64,000 nucleotides of DNA from Acanthosepion esculentum (taxonomy: Eukaryota > Mollusca > Cephalopoda > Sepiida > Sepiidae), in assembly GCA_964036315.1 (NCBI GenBank), contig OZ038487.1, positions 56,992,287-57,056,286 of the forward strand, written 5' to 3'. Below are positions 11,420 through 22,339 of this stretch, one piece after another. Made by a program: the position numbers and the translations under genes. The notes beneath the pieces were generated by a model that saw only the letters and a program-made list of their open reading frames with translations, was not told where the DNA came from and searched no databases. Each line of letters begins with the position of its first letter. Position 1 is the first letter of the stretch.

Positions 11420-11790
11420 CAAGTCTGTAGGTAATAGCGAGGGCCATCCTTATTCGAAACTCGTGAACTGGTCCTAATGAACCATAAACAAAGAACTGTA
11501 TCAAATAACAGAAATAGCATCACTTGGGGACTTCCAACAGCGACAACAACTAAAATGGATATCACTTGTAACTTGAAGAGAACATAAGCACATAATCAAG
11601 ATGCTGACGTTCCACACTACTTCGAACAAAAGGCTAGGAAGGAAGCCACCATCGGTAATAGAAAGAGAAGTAACAGTGGACTTGAAAAACTTATTTTTCT
11701 GAAAAACTGCTCTAAGATAAAGATTTTATAAATTTCAACCGTCAGCAGCACTGGATGGTTGGTCAATAAATGCCGACTGTTTCCTTATAA
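11420..11790 (+). mobile_element. Second RTE-like LINE family, 3' end (+ copy)
   Basis: Decayed frame around 11500-11700 reads YQITEIASLGDFQQ, then QLKWISLVT, MLTFHTTSNKRLGRKPPS, and a 3' region with 'ttataaatttcaaccgtcagcag'. The same order occurs on the minus strand at 27480-27830. The WISHV-type block corresponds to the conserved 'RRQLKW-GH' region after the RT domain. Confidence 0.65.
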
Positions 11791-12029
11791 GGAAACGGCT
11801 AATATTAGCATTATCCTTACCATTTGCGTTGACTCGTGACCTGCATAATGTTTAATACTATCTCTAATAATAGTTATTACATCCAGGGCTGATGCAAGGG
11901 ACTTGTCCTCCACCCCGAATATGGGATACACTCCTCTGAATGTATCATTCATAGGTTTATAGTAGTCTGACACAAAGCTTATAGTAGTCTGACACAAGAC
12001 CCAAAAAAGCATTAATTAGTTAAGGGCCC

Positions 12030-12615
12030 GTGCAATGGTCCCGTGACCACCCCCACGAAATCTATGATACGCACCCACACTCTACTACATCTCAATTTTC
12101 ATAAGGTCGTATTCATATATAAAATATACATTTTATTGTAACCTAATTATGTGCAACAAGGGATCATATGCAATATAGGTGAACAATTCAACTAGAAAAA
12201 TTGAAAATAAATACAATGGATCTAAATAAAATTTAGAGACATGTCATCATTCTATCTTACATAAATCAATAATGGCAATTTTTAACATCAACTTGAGACT
12301 TTTTTGTTAACTTGAATAATTTTAACGCATTCAACATTATGGATAAAAATATAATGAATTTTATATAATGTTTTTTTATATAATGTTTTTTTTTATATAA
12401 TGTTTTTTTCGAAACTTAGCATGACCAAAAGGAATTCACGGATTTGGACAGAAAAAAAAAAGAAAATTCCAGAATGACGTCAAAAACCACGAAAATGTTT
12501 CATTCTTTAATAGTCAGTTGTGCTTAGTTTAATTTGTAAGGTATATAAATGTAGGCTTAAAAAAGCAAATGTTGATAAGACTTGGGTATTCAGGTGTTGT
12601 ACGCACTGGCCCTGA
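12030..12615 (+). repeat. Family C interspersed repeat (copy 1)
   Basis: Aligns along its length with 32310-32840: shared blocks 'ctctactacat...ttttcataaggt', 'cctaattatgt.caa', 'atatgcaatata.gtgaacaattca', 'tttaacatcaacttgaga' and 'gtcagttgtgcttagtttaattt'. It ends with a TATA-like 'gtatataaatgtagg' and 'aagcaaatgttgataag'. An LTR is possible but TG...CA ends were not found. Confidence 0.65.
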
Positions 12616-13524
12616 TTATATTTAATAATTGTTTGGTGGCCTATTTTCTTGACGAATTAAACAAAAACTCTTCATGTGCCTGTTTTTGGTGAGAAAAATA
12701 AAGCGCTTACAACCAAAGAAAATAGTGAATACACATAGTCAAAAATATAATGTATGATTATATATTGTTTAAACGTTAAAGAAAATATAAAGTTTAATTA
12801 AAAATTCGGTGAAGATGAAATATAAATTTACCTCTATCCGTCGATATCATTACCGGTATATGAAGACGATGCACCAATCTAAATTAATTCAAATTTGTAG
12901 GGGTTCACTCAGCACAAATTAGTCTTGTATTCACGGAGATAAAAGCATACTTAACAGGAATTAAAACATACACAAATAACAGGAAAAGCATAGTAAATTG
13001 TATGTTAATTTCACAAAATTTATTTATATTTTTGTGTGTTTTATTTTGGTTACAATTGTTTTATGGTGCATGTGATAAAAGGGAGAATTTACTCCGTATT
13101 ATTACAAGCCGTATCACAGAGAGAAGTTACACACGTGTTGCCATACCAAGGTTCGTTGTGAAGAAATTGAATTTAACGTCTTTGGGCGGGATGTCCGTAT
13201 TTCCTGTAGGAACAGTATTTGTTGCATGCTGGGAGTATTTTTATTATTTTTAATTTTTATTTAATTTATTTTATACAACGTTTTTATGTTATTGTTTTAT
13301 TTTATTTATGATTTTCATTATTATTATTATTATTATTTAATATTTTATTTTTATTTATTTATAACAATAATAATATTTCTACAAATTCAACAAATTGAAT
13401 ATCTATTCAAAACACTGTAATACTTTACTTACTACGCATCAAATGCTAAAAGAAAGTCTTATAAGATACACATCAATATTAAACGCGATGAAAAATATTC
13501 ACCTACAAATTCTTCTTCCTAATT
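12616..13524. other. Unassigned AT-rich DNA
   Basis: The open frame at 13002-13253 has no recognisable domain and no splice context. The stretch 13300-13370 is low-complexity (ATT)n/TTTA. Confidence 0.5.
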
Positions 13525-14135
13525 TTCTATGTGGCGTGACTCTTCAGAGCGTGGGTGATCATGGCTCTCCAAAATTTCTTGTCCTTTGGAAGTTTTTAGT
13601 AAATTTTATCTTTTTGCTCTCTCTCTCTTAATCTCTGTTCTGCCAACCATTTACTCAAGTTCGTTGAGTAGGTCATGCACTACTTTCTTCTATCTCTCTT
13701 GACTTCAATATGTCACGTGAGAAGCAAATATCCCAAGCTCTCTTTCATCATTATGTGTCCTAGAAATTTCAACTGCCTCTTTCTGATTTTAAGCATAAAT
13801 GTACTTTTTGTTTCCCTTTTTCTTAAAACTGTGTTGTTGATCACATGTTCAATCCATGGTATTCCCAGCATCCTTCTGTAGAATCACATTTTTGTTGCCT
13901 CAAATCTCTTCATTTGTGAGGAGATTGTTCGGTGTTCGCTGCCATATAGCAGGATTGATATTGCATAACAGTTCATTAGCTGCCGTTTCTTTGTTTCTAA
14001 CGAAATTTTCCTGTTTCTTAATACTTTGCTTAGCTTTTGGAAGGCATATTTCGTTATCCTAATGCACCTTCGGATTTAGGTGTCGCATTTCTGTCCCCTT
14101 CTTAAAGCACATCTTCTCGTTCAGTTTTTTTTTTA
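13525..14135 (-). mobile_element. RTE-like LINE, 3' fragment
   Basis: On the + strand: 'gtgactcttcagagcgtgggtgatcatggctctcc' (LINE 3' end), 'gaaatttcaactgcctctttctg', 'tgttcaatccatggtattcccagcatccttctgtagaa' and 'tcggatttaggtgtcgcatttctgtccc'. These are in the same order as 34360-34910. Frames are broken. Confidence 0.8.
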
Positions 14136-14309
14136 ATCGAAGGCCATCCGAAACATAAACAAAGCAATTTCTAAAGATTAATGGATTTTCAAAAAAATTT
14201 AATCCGAGATATTTTCATTACTTCAAACGTTATTTTTAATGGATGCCCGTATTTGAGTAGATGTTCCGTTATTTATTTTTTTATTTAGTCAAATAGAATC
14301 TTGCTTGGC

Positions 14310-14425
14310 TGTGAGGCTTTCTGTATCTGAGTGGTTTAAGCACACCGGATCAAACGGTTGTTCCTCTTACGAATGGGGACGCAGGTTCGAATACTGTAGC
14401 AGGGTACATTTTCTTTATTCAGTCT
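14310..14425 (+). mobile_element. tRNA(Leu/Ser)-like SINE head or tRNA pseudogene
   Basis: A class II tRNA-like sequence: box A-like 'tatctgagtggtttaag', a long variable-arm region, and box B 'gcaggttcgaatactg'. The acceptor stem does not pair convincingly, so it is treated as SINE-derived. Confidence 0.4.
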
Positions 14426-14524
14426 TCTCGGGTGCGTAGGCCCGTAGTCGAAATAAACAAGTTTCGAAGTAATAAAAATATCATCCCAATGTTGTAAATA
14501 TGATAAGACTTAAATTGTTCATAC

Positions 14525-14800
14525 AGTCAGTTATGTCCCGTGCGTGATACACGCTTGGGCGATCATGTATCTTTCGATACATGACTGACGAGGCAGATTT
14601 TTTCCCGGAGTAGGTTGCCGTTTCTTTCTGCGGTAGACCAGTTGCCATGCAAGACTATAGAACCCGGTCTGTGCTGCTATTTACCCATAGCTGGATGAGG
14701 GTGGGGACAGAAGAAGATGACTCATACCTTTCCTAAGGGTATTAGTGAATGTAAAGGATTCGACTGGAATTCGAACTAGGCTCTCCGATAACAATGTTTA
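14525..14800 (-). mobile_element. tRNA-derived SINE (no 5S head)
   Basis: Minus strand: 'ggagagcctagttcgaattccagtcg' (box B region), 'ttacattcactaatacccttaggaaaggtatgag', 'agctatgggtaaatagcag', 'ggtctaccgcagaaagaaacggcaacctactccggg', and an end hairpin 'catgtatcgaaagatacatg'. The same layout occurs at 24595 and 33690. Confidence 0.8.
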
Positions 14801-14939
14801 AAAAATGTATTGAAAAACACGAAAGAGTTATAAAAATCGAGAATACATTAAATTATTAATTTGCCGAGAGGCAAAACCAATCTTTTGATTTTAAAAGCAT
14901 TAAAATGGTTAAATTTTTACATCATAAATCATTTACCAA

Positions 14940-15345
14940 AATGATTCCGTTCTCGGTATGGCTAAAAACTACATCCGCGCCATGGGTAAGACGATAAACT
15001 GCGTCCAACAGCAAGGCCTCTGATCAGGAGGTTTTTAGGGGCGAGGAACCACTTCTTAATTGCTGGTGTTCCCACGTTCACACTGACCCGGGGTGGTAGC
15101 ACCTGTTAGGGTCCCAGATATGGATAAATAGTTAACCCCGAAACTGGGGTCAAAACACTATGAAAATGTAAATAGGTTTTAATACCAGAAATACTTTGTA
15201 AAAAAATTAATACCAGCAATACATTTTTGAAAAAAAAAAAAAAATTACCAGTAATAAAAATCTTGTTGACATTAAATAACCCCTTGAGGTTGATATGCCG
15301 TAAAACAAACCAAACAGAATCAAACCAAACGAAACCAAACCCAAA
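14940..15345 (+). mobile_element. SINE-like element with the ATTAAATAACC tail
   Basis: A distinct body (atgggtaagacgataaactg, ggtggtagcacctgttagggtc) ends with 'gacattaaataaccccttgaggttgatatgccgtaaaac'. That tail is shared with the SINEs at 42300, 51670 and 56075. A shared tail on different bodies suggests mobilisation by one partner LINE. Confidence 0.55.
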
Positions 15346-15439
15346 TTATTGAATCAGCTCTATATCCAAGATACAATTTGATTAATCAAAAAGTAGGGTT
15401 TTTTTATAACATATCCCCTTTTCTAGATAAGATGAACTA

Positions 15440-16280
15440 AGTACCGCCAAAGATACGTTACAAAAAGGAAAATGATGAAAAAACGCTTCGAACTTGATAA
15501 AAACAAAGTTTTACGGTCAAAATCATTGTTATTTAATAACATAATATATATAATTTAATAATAAAAAAAATTCTTTCATCTTTTTTCTTTATAATAACTG
15601 TTATTATTAAGAAGAAAAAAGACGAAAGAATTCTTTTATTATTAAATTATATTTTTAAAATCCTTTTTAGAAACTTCGAAATTGTGGTTAAATATTTTGT
15701 TTTTATGCGTCAACGGGTGACCATAAATTAGTATAGGAAATTTGAGTGTTTTTTTGCGGTGAAAAACATTGACTTGGAAATACTGGAAAGATTGGATAAT
15801 AATTGTCTGATTTTAATGGAACTTTCAGAACTCATCCACGCATTAATTAAATTATTTTTTAAAAAAATCTTGGTAAAAATATTTTTTATATCTGTTACCC
15901 CCACTTATTTAATTTTATATAATTTCGAGGAATTCATTTTTGTACAGCTTAAATGTTAGTTATAAGAACAATTCATTAGGGAATTTAAATCATCGATTTT
16001 TTTTGATTTTTTTTGTCAAACAGGAGCCCCAGTTACAGAAAGTCTGCTATAAATCTCAGACATTATTGAAAAGATGCAATAATAAAACTAAAACATTATT
16101 AAATTAGAAATGGTTTTAATTGCTTTTATGAATAAGATATATGGTGGAGACTGTTGTCTGTGAGAAAAAAACATATTCGGTGAATAATAAATTTTTGCAA
16201 GAATTGTTTACACTTTTTAAAAAATTGTAATAATAATAATTTATAAAGTGTTAAATATTTTAAAAGTTCTGTATTAATTT
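15440..16280 (+). repeat. Family B AT-rich repeat (longest copy)
   Basis: Contains all blocks seen in the shorter copies: 'cttgataaaaacaaagttttacggtcaaaatc', 'aatcctttttagaaac', 'gtgaccataaattagtata', 'ttcagaactcatcca', 'tttaaatcatcga', 'caggagccccagttacagaaa', 'gcaataataaaactaaaacatt'. No protein similarity was recognised, and it begins near 'aagtaccgccaaagata'. An imperfect palindrome sits inside. Confidence 0.6.
15549..15655. repeat. Imperfect palindrome within family B
   Basis: 'atttaataataaaa...ttctttcatcttttttctt' and its near-reverse complement flank 'ataactgttat'. Arms are about 40 bp with a few mismatches. It is absent from the other family B copies at the same place, so it looks like a local foldback insertion or duplication. 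Confidence 0.6.
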
Positions 16281-16404
16281 ATAGCGGTTGGTTGATATTG
16301 TTATTAAATACAAACAATAAACAAGCCAGATTAAATAAAAATATGTCATTCACCACGAGAGAAGGTATCCTGAAGTGCATAGGATATAATGTGTGCATAT
16401 ATTT

Positions 16405-16446
16405 GATTATTATTATTATTATTATTATTAGTAGTAGTAGTAGTAC

Positions 16447-16509
<63 letters not shown>

Positions 16510-16511
16510 CG
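16405..16511. repeat. Compound microsatellite (ATT)n(AGT)n(AT)n(GT)n
   Basis: Four adjacent short-unit arrays in 107 bp. Translations through it are artefacts. Confidence 0.95.
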
Positions 16512-16650
16512 GCCCTTCAAAAAGTGTTGTGGATGGTTCTGCACAAAACCTTCACCACTATAATCAAATCTCATGTGGTGGTGTCGGGCTGTCAGTTCCT
16601 AGAAATAGATCTGCTTGACCCTCATACGTCGAATTCGACGGGAGAGTCGA

Positions 16651-16661
16651 ATATATATATA

Positions 16662-16714
<53 letters not shown>

Positions 16715-16730
16715 ATATATATATATATAG
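16651..16730. repeat. (TA)n microsatellite
   Basis: Interrupted TA array. Confidence 0.95.
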
Positions 16731-17034
16731 CATTATTTTTTGTGCGGGCTCGTTCCCAATCGCCGTTACACACGACGTCACGCTAGATCATTTCAAATAT
16801 CCAGATTCCCAAAGTAATTCTAAGTACCACATAGGCACCACATCGGTTCTTGATAATGATTGCGAAAGTCAAAAGCTACTTGAACAAACATAACAAAATA
16901 TGAACCTCAGACAATTTATGTGCAACTTTGTGCACAATACTCAACACCTATCCGAAAATTTGAAAAATATAAGAAAAAAATGAAACAAACCTTGTCGGTT
17001 TTTTTAATCAAACTTATTTGGATAAATATTTGCT

Positions 17035-17056
17035 CATATATATATATATATATGTA

Positions 17057-17133
<77 letters not shown>
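17035..17133. repeat. (TA)n microsatellite
   Basis: About 100 bp of TA with two TG interruptions. Confidence 0.95.
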
Positions 17134-17134
<1 letters not shown>

Positions 17135-17186
17135 TGAACATTGAAGTCAACACTTAGAGGCGACAGTCTGTTTCATGCTAGACGCA

Positions 17187-17188
<2 letters not shown>

Positions 17189-17247
<59 letters not shown>

Positions 17248-17264
17248 CGTGCGCACGCGCGTAT
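17189..17264. repeat. (GT)n-(GC/AC)n microsatellite
   Basis: Around 28 GT units passing into 'gcgtgcgtgcgcacgcgcg', a possible Z-DNA-forming alternating tract. Confidence 0.95.
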
Positions 17265-17995
17265 AATTTCAAGATTTTATTGTCTTGGGTGACTTCTGTC
17301 TCACTGAACCGACGGAATCACATATTTCGTGCTCTTTACTTTTATATAGTCTAACCTGCAGTTACTTCCATTGTTGTTAAGTCCATTCAAAGAGAAATAG
17401 CCGTGTGCAGTCAGTACAAACTGCAGGTGTTCCTGTGATTCAATTAAATGGCGAATTCATTCGATTATGTATTGGTCTGGCGTTTTATGACTGCATAATT
17501 TTATTAACTGCGAGGAGAAAAAAGTGGCGGTGTTGTTTTATCTGTATCTCCTTGTGTAAACATGTCAGAAAATGTTTCTGAAATATTGCAAGTTCTAGAT
17601 TTACGTTTTTTTCCCTTTGAAAGGCGTTTCATATTAACAGACACATTAAAGAGATTATGTTGTTTTCAGCCATATCTTCTGTCTTCAAATGCTATAAAAA
17701 CAACGGAATCTCTAATAAGTTTGTTTCGATCCAAGTCCTTAAGTTACAAAATCAGTTTACATAACGATTACTGCTTTAAACATTATTGTATTATTTCCAG
17801 GAAAGCCAATTTCAAGTCAGATCGATATATAATGACCGTATACATGCATACCCCAACCTAGGTTGTGTCATAATTAATAATTTTTTCAGCATTACGAGTA
17901 TATATTCCTTAAAAAATTATTTGTTTAGGTTTCGAGTACGAAAAACAAGATATAGATTTCGAAATAGCCCACATTACTTAAGGGGAGTAATCGAG
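17265..17995. other. Unassigned
   Basis: No transposon or exon recognised. Open frames at 17562-17861 and 17786-18055 have no domain resemblance and are not called. Confidence 0.5.
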
Positions 17996-18115
17996 CCTGG
18001 CATTGCTGTGAGTGCCTCCGTGACTGAAACCGTAAATTCACGCCATGCTACATAATGGTTTCCCTAAAGGTTAAAAGGGAATGAATGCTGGTTCAATCCT
18101 AACCGAGAAATACAT
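17996..18115 (+). mobile_element. tRNA-like SINE fragment
   Basis: A box B-like 'ctggttcaatcctaaccg' near 18090 is preceded by a tRNA-like 'catgctacataatggtttccc'. Too degraded to assign to the main family. Confidence 0.35.
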
Positions 18116-18309
18116 TTTCTTTAATAAGAATTTCGATGATTCTATCTCGTAACATATACATTTCACTGTTTAAAAAACAAACAAACAATAAAAAACATGA
18201 GAAAGAGTTATACTCAAACACGTGCACTCGATAAAAAATAAAGTTTATAGTAATATGTAATTTCATTCCGGCATTATTCGTCAAAAAATGAAGTACAATT
18301 ACTTTTTTT

Positions 18310-18410
18310 TTCAACAATCGAACCATGAACTACCGCCAGTAACCATCTACCTTGAGTGGCTCTTGAGCCTTGTACAAGGAGAACCTCACTGTCAAAAAAA
18401 AAAAAAAGGA
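18310..18410 (+). mobile_element. Jockey/CR1-like LINE 3' tail
   Basis: 'ctaccttgagtggctcttgagccttgtacaagg' followed by a run of 14 A. The same 3' tail occurs at 3760 (minus), 29790 and 52020. This is an extremely 5'-truncated copy. Confidence 0.6.
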
Positions 18411-18844
18411 TTATTTGCAGTGATATTTGCCACTTACCAGGCAGCTCTTCGATAACTTTTGTGAGTAAAACTCCGCAGATTTTGACGAGAAAAGGGTTTC
18501 GTTCGACGAACTCTTGAATCTGCTTGTCATAAGTGTAAGTGCCCCCCCCCCAAACAGCAAAGCGTATTGAAACTTGCAGCTGGTTCATTTATAAATATGC
18601 ATTTAGTATTTCACTGAATTTTAAGAATTCTAAATCAATAATAATCCGATAATCCGTCCATACGCACACATTACCTTTTTTGCATGGATCTCAGCTTTTG
18701 GGTTCGCTTGTCAATTCATTGTCTTTGAACATTGTTGTATCTGAACAAACTTTTCATCACCTGTGTTGATACATTTAAGGGACATTTAGTTAAGATGATG
18801 TATTTATCATTAGTTCACCGAAGTAGAAATTACTTATGACTCAA

Positions 18845-18845
<1 letters not shown>

Positions 18846-18904
<59 letters not shown>
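18846..18904. repeat. (TA)n microsatellite
   Basis: About 29 pure TA units. Confidence 0.95.
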
Positions 18905-18908
<4 letters not shown>

Positions 18909-19629
18909 GTCTATTTCTATTCTGTCAATTATAGTGAATTCTGCATGGCTATTAAAATCAGGTCTTTCTAGGGGGAAATATTGTTCTACAGGTAATAATC
19001 TTTCGTGGGGAGCCGACTTAATCCGATTCCGATAATTATTAATTCTGTAGTGAAAGGGCAATTCAGATTTTCCCACATTGTTTCTGGCATACTATACATT
19101 CTAATAAGTAAATTATGTTATGGCTCCTACAAGTCAAATTTCGAAGTGCGCTGAGAGATTTTTAAATAAGATAAAATAAATAAATAAAACTATGATAATA
19201 TCTTAATGATGATTGTTAATAATAATAATAATAATAAAAAATATTGTTTTTACTGAATTTTACAGGTAATTCAATTTTGGTCCGAAAAGAGATTTCTTCG
19301 ACCAGATGCAGAGACTTGTAAAATATATAGAAAAATATTACTGTGATTCTAATAAATTTTCTTTATCGCTTTTTTTTAAGTATGTTACGCTTATTGGATT
19401 AAGCATTTCTACTTGTAACCAAACTCAAAGGAAAAACATTGCTATTGCGCTGATATGAAACTTTTTTCCTATTTATGCAATGGCGATAAGTTTCTTAATT
19501 TCATGAAGTAAGCCTGGAATGAGAAGGGCAGCCCCAAAAGCACATTAATGCACGACGAAAATAAAAAAAGGTCGTCCACAAGACCCTTACATGTACAAAA
19601 GTATCTCAATTTGACCCTTTATACTGAAA
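18905..19629. other. Unassigned
   Basis: Holds an (AAT)n run at 19217-19238 and no recognised gene. Confidence 0.5.
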
Positions 19630-19912
19630 GTATTAATGGACATTGTATTAACTAGGTTCTCACCATTCTATGAATGCCAAAACCTCACCATACAATTTGG
19701 CCTTCGTTCTGATAAACTGTGTAATGATGGCATATATGTCATCAAACATCTCCAGGAAATTGCATACCACTTCAATAGAAAATTGTATACCTTCTATGTT
19801 GACCACAAAGCAGCATATGACGACATCAATGGAGAGAAACCGTCATCTAATGTCTGGCTTCATTGAATGTCTAGATCTGATAGAAAAAACTATATCGGTC
19901 TTCAAATTCTAA
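19630..19912 (+). mobile_element. LINE reverse-transcriptase fragment
   Basis: The frame reads IQFGLRSDKLCNDGIYVIKH, then LYTFYVDHKAAYDDIN. These are the RT fingers motif (QFGFR-x-x-x-ST-x-D) and the motif A region (F-x-D-x-x-x-A-(F/Y)D), in order and about the right distance apart. The frame then shifts. It is a different LINE lineage from the one starting at 20085. Confidence 0.65.
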
Positions 19913-20084
19913 CATGTCTGGCGAAGATCGCATATTTACTGAAACATTTCAAACCTATTTCAAACATTATGCTTCAGTCTTAACCACCCGCGGTCAGTTT
20001 CTATTGCCATAGACGACAGATAGTAATAAATACTTCTTCTTGAAACAAAATCTTCTTATGATAAATACAATGAAAAGAAATACC

Positions 20085-22335
20085 AAAAAAAAAAATCACC
20101 TACTCACCCCGCTCTACATTTCTTTCTCCAATATTCGTGGCATTCGTTCCTATTTCTGTAGTGTAGAATATTTTCCCTTGAAATGGTCTCCAGATATCTT
20201 CGCATTTTGTGAAACTAATTTAAATTCTTCTATTGCTGCCAATGAATTCTCTATTCCAGGCTATCTTTCTCTTTGCCGAAAAGATTCAAGCATACATATG
20301 CATGGCCTCGGTGTTTATATTCTGGAAAATCTCCCAATTGTAAGGGAATTGTCTCTTGATTTTTCAGGTGATATTTTCATGTGCTTTTGTTATTGCACTC
20401 TGTTAGCTATCTCTTGTTCCTTTATCGCTGTCCTTCTTCTCATCTCATCTCTCTCTCTCTCTCCATTCATCTGCGAATACTTTTGTGTTTGGTGATTTGA
20501 ATGCTTATCAAGTCAAGTGACTTAAGCGTAGCAAACGTGTCCTCAAAGAGGCTAAGTTTTTGTTTGCCGATAGAATGAGGCTTTGTATAGCCTCTACTAA
20601 TATTGATTCACGTGACTACTGGTGACTCTGTCATAGTGTATTAAATGAGAGTAAGTCTTCTATTCCCTTTCTCTTCACTCAATTTAAGTTGTTAACATCT
20701 GTTGATAAAGCAGAATGTTTTGCTCGTAAATTATCTCCAAATTCTACACTTGACGCATCCGGAGTACCTTTTCCTGTCTTTCCACTGAGAACTGAGTTTC
20801 AATTAAGTGATATACATATAACTCCGTCCATGGTTTCGGCTATCATCTCTAAAGTGGATCCTCAAAAGGCATGTGAACTTGATGAACTCCCTCCAATAGT
20901 CCTTAAGAAATCTGCTTCTGTTCTTTCAACTCTACAATAAACGTCTTTCTTCTTCTTGCTTTCTTGCTTGTTGGAAATACACTCCTGTAGTTCCAGTCTT
21001 TAAGAACTCAGGCGTATCAGCTGATCCTTCTAACTATCGGCCGCTTAGTCTTCTCCTTCTTTTTGGCAAAGGACTAGAGACTGAATTGGTTAAGTATCTC
21101 ATCTTGCAGGGTCTTTTTTCAGATAAACAATACGACTTTTGCTTCTCTAGGTCAACTGCTGATGTATTAACGGTTATTGCTGAAAGAGTCTATCAAGCTT
21201 TCGATAAGAATGGTGAAGCTCGGGCCGTTGTTTTGAATATCTCTAAGGCATTTGAAAGGGTTTGGTATATTGGTCTTCTTCACAAGTTGAAAGGTTATGG
21301 TATTTCGGGACGAATTTTTTAATTGATTCAGTTTTTCTTTTCAAACCTCGAAATGAATGTTGTCTTGAATGTCCACTCTCTTGGATCTTTTTGCATTAAT
21401 TCAGGTGTCCCCAGGGATCTATCCTTGGATATTCGTTGTTCCTAATTTTCATAAATGACCTTCCCGATGGCATCAGTTCTCAGCTCGGTATCTATGGCAC
21501 AGCTGTATACTCCTGTCTTAATATTAAGTCTGAGCGGTTCCATTAGGTCAAATTGGCAGTTGATCTAAAAAAAACGACCTAATTGGAACAAGGAGGAGTT
21601 TTATAAATTCAAAGTCTCCAAAACAAAACTGCTCTCCTTTACTCGTCTGAGAGAACCCTATTTACCTTCCATCAGCATGGCTGATGCTAACCTCCAGCGG
21701 AGTTACTCACTGCGCCTTCTCTGACTAACGTTTTCCGCTGACATGAAGTGGAAAAAGCATATTGAATCAATTGTTAAGTCTGCAGATAGGAAAGTTGATT
21801 CACTGTGTCATGCTAGACAATATTTCTCGGCAGAGTCTATCTTACTTATTTATAAGTCTACCATTCGTAGTTGCTTTGAATATTGCTGCCACATCTAGTC
21901 TGGTTCTCCTACTATATATTTAGAGATTCTTGATAAAATCCAAAGAAGAATCTGCAGTGTTATTGATCCTGACCTAGCATTTCGGTTTCAGTCACTTTTC
22001 CATCCGCCCCAACGAAGCTTCCCAGCGCCTTTTCTATAAATACTTTCACGGTATTTGTTATAATGACATTTCCTGTATATTACTTAAACTTTATGAATTT
22101 AAACGCAGTACTAGATTGGTGGTACGGTCTTATCATTTTGCAGTTGAAATGGTAAGTTCAATGCCAGCAGTTTCTTCTATCGCACTTATAACTTGTGAAA
22201 CTCTCTTCCAGCTTCTTGTTTTCCAGGTAACTTTGATCTTTAAAAATTTAAATACAATGTTAATCGCTATCTACTGTCTTCTTAATTTTTGTTCTTATAG
22301 TATCGTATGTAAATTAGATAGACAAGTATAACTAG
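20085..22335 (+). mobile_element. Jockey/CR1-like LINE, endonuclease and RT relic
   Basis: An ORF2 relic in several frames. Endonuclease start: ISFSNIRGIRSYFCSVEYFP, PDIFAFCETNLNSSI, IHMHGLGVYI. After an internal deletion (about 20510-20650) the linker and RT follow: SDIHITPSMVSAIISKVDPQ (20805), SNYRPLSLL (21030), RSTADVLTVIAERVYQAFDK, VVLNISKAFERVW (motif A, Asp replaced by Asn), GVPRDLSL (motif B region damaged), then STIRSCFEYCCHI and a C-terminus to about 22330. It has multiple stops and frameshifts and a lost catalytic aspartate, so it is dead. Confidence 0.85.
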
Positions 22336-22339
22336 AGAA

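Noticed and set aside
13002..13253. 83-residue frame with a hydrophobic start resembling a signal peptide
   Set aside because: Single short frame in AT-rich repeat-dense DNA with no recognisable domain or homologous copy.
14310..14425. Intact tRNA gene
   Set aside because: Box A- and box B-like parts are present but the acceptor stem does not pair; treated as SINE-derived.
16292..17144. Open frames rich in Tyr-Ile and Val-Cys
   Set aside because: Translations of TA and GT microsatellites.
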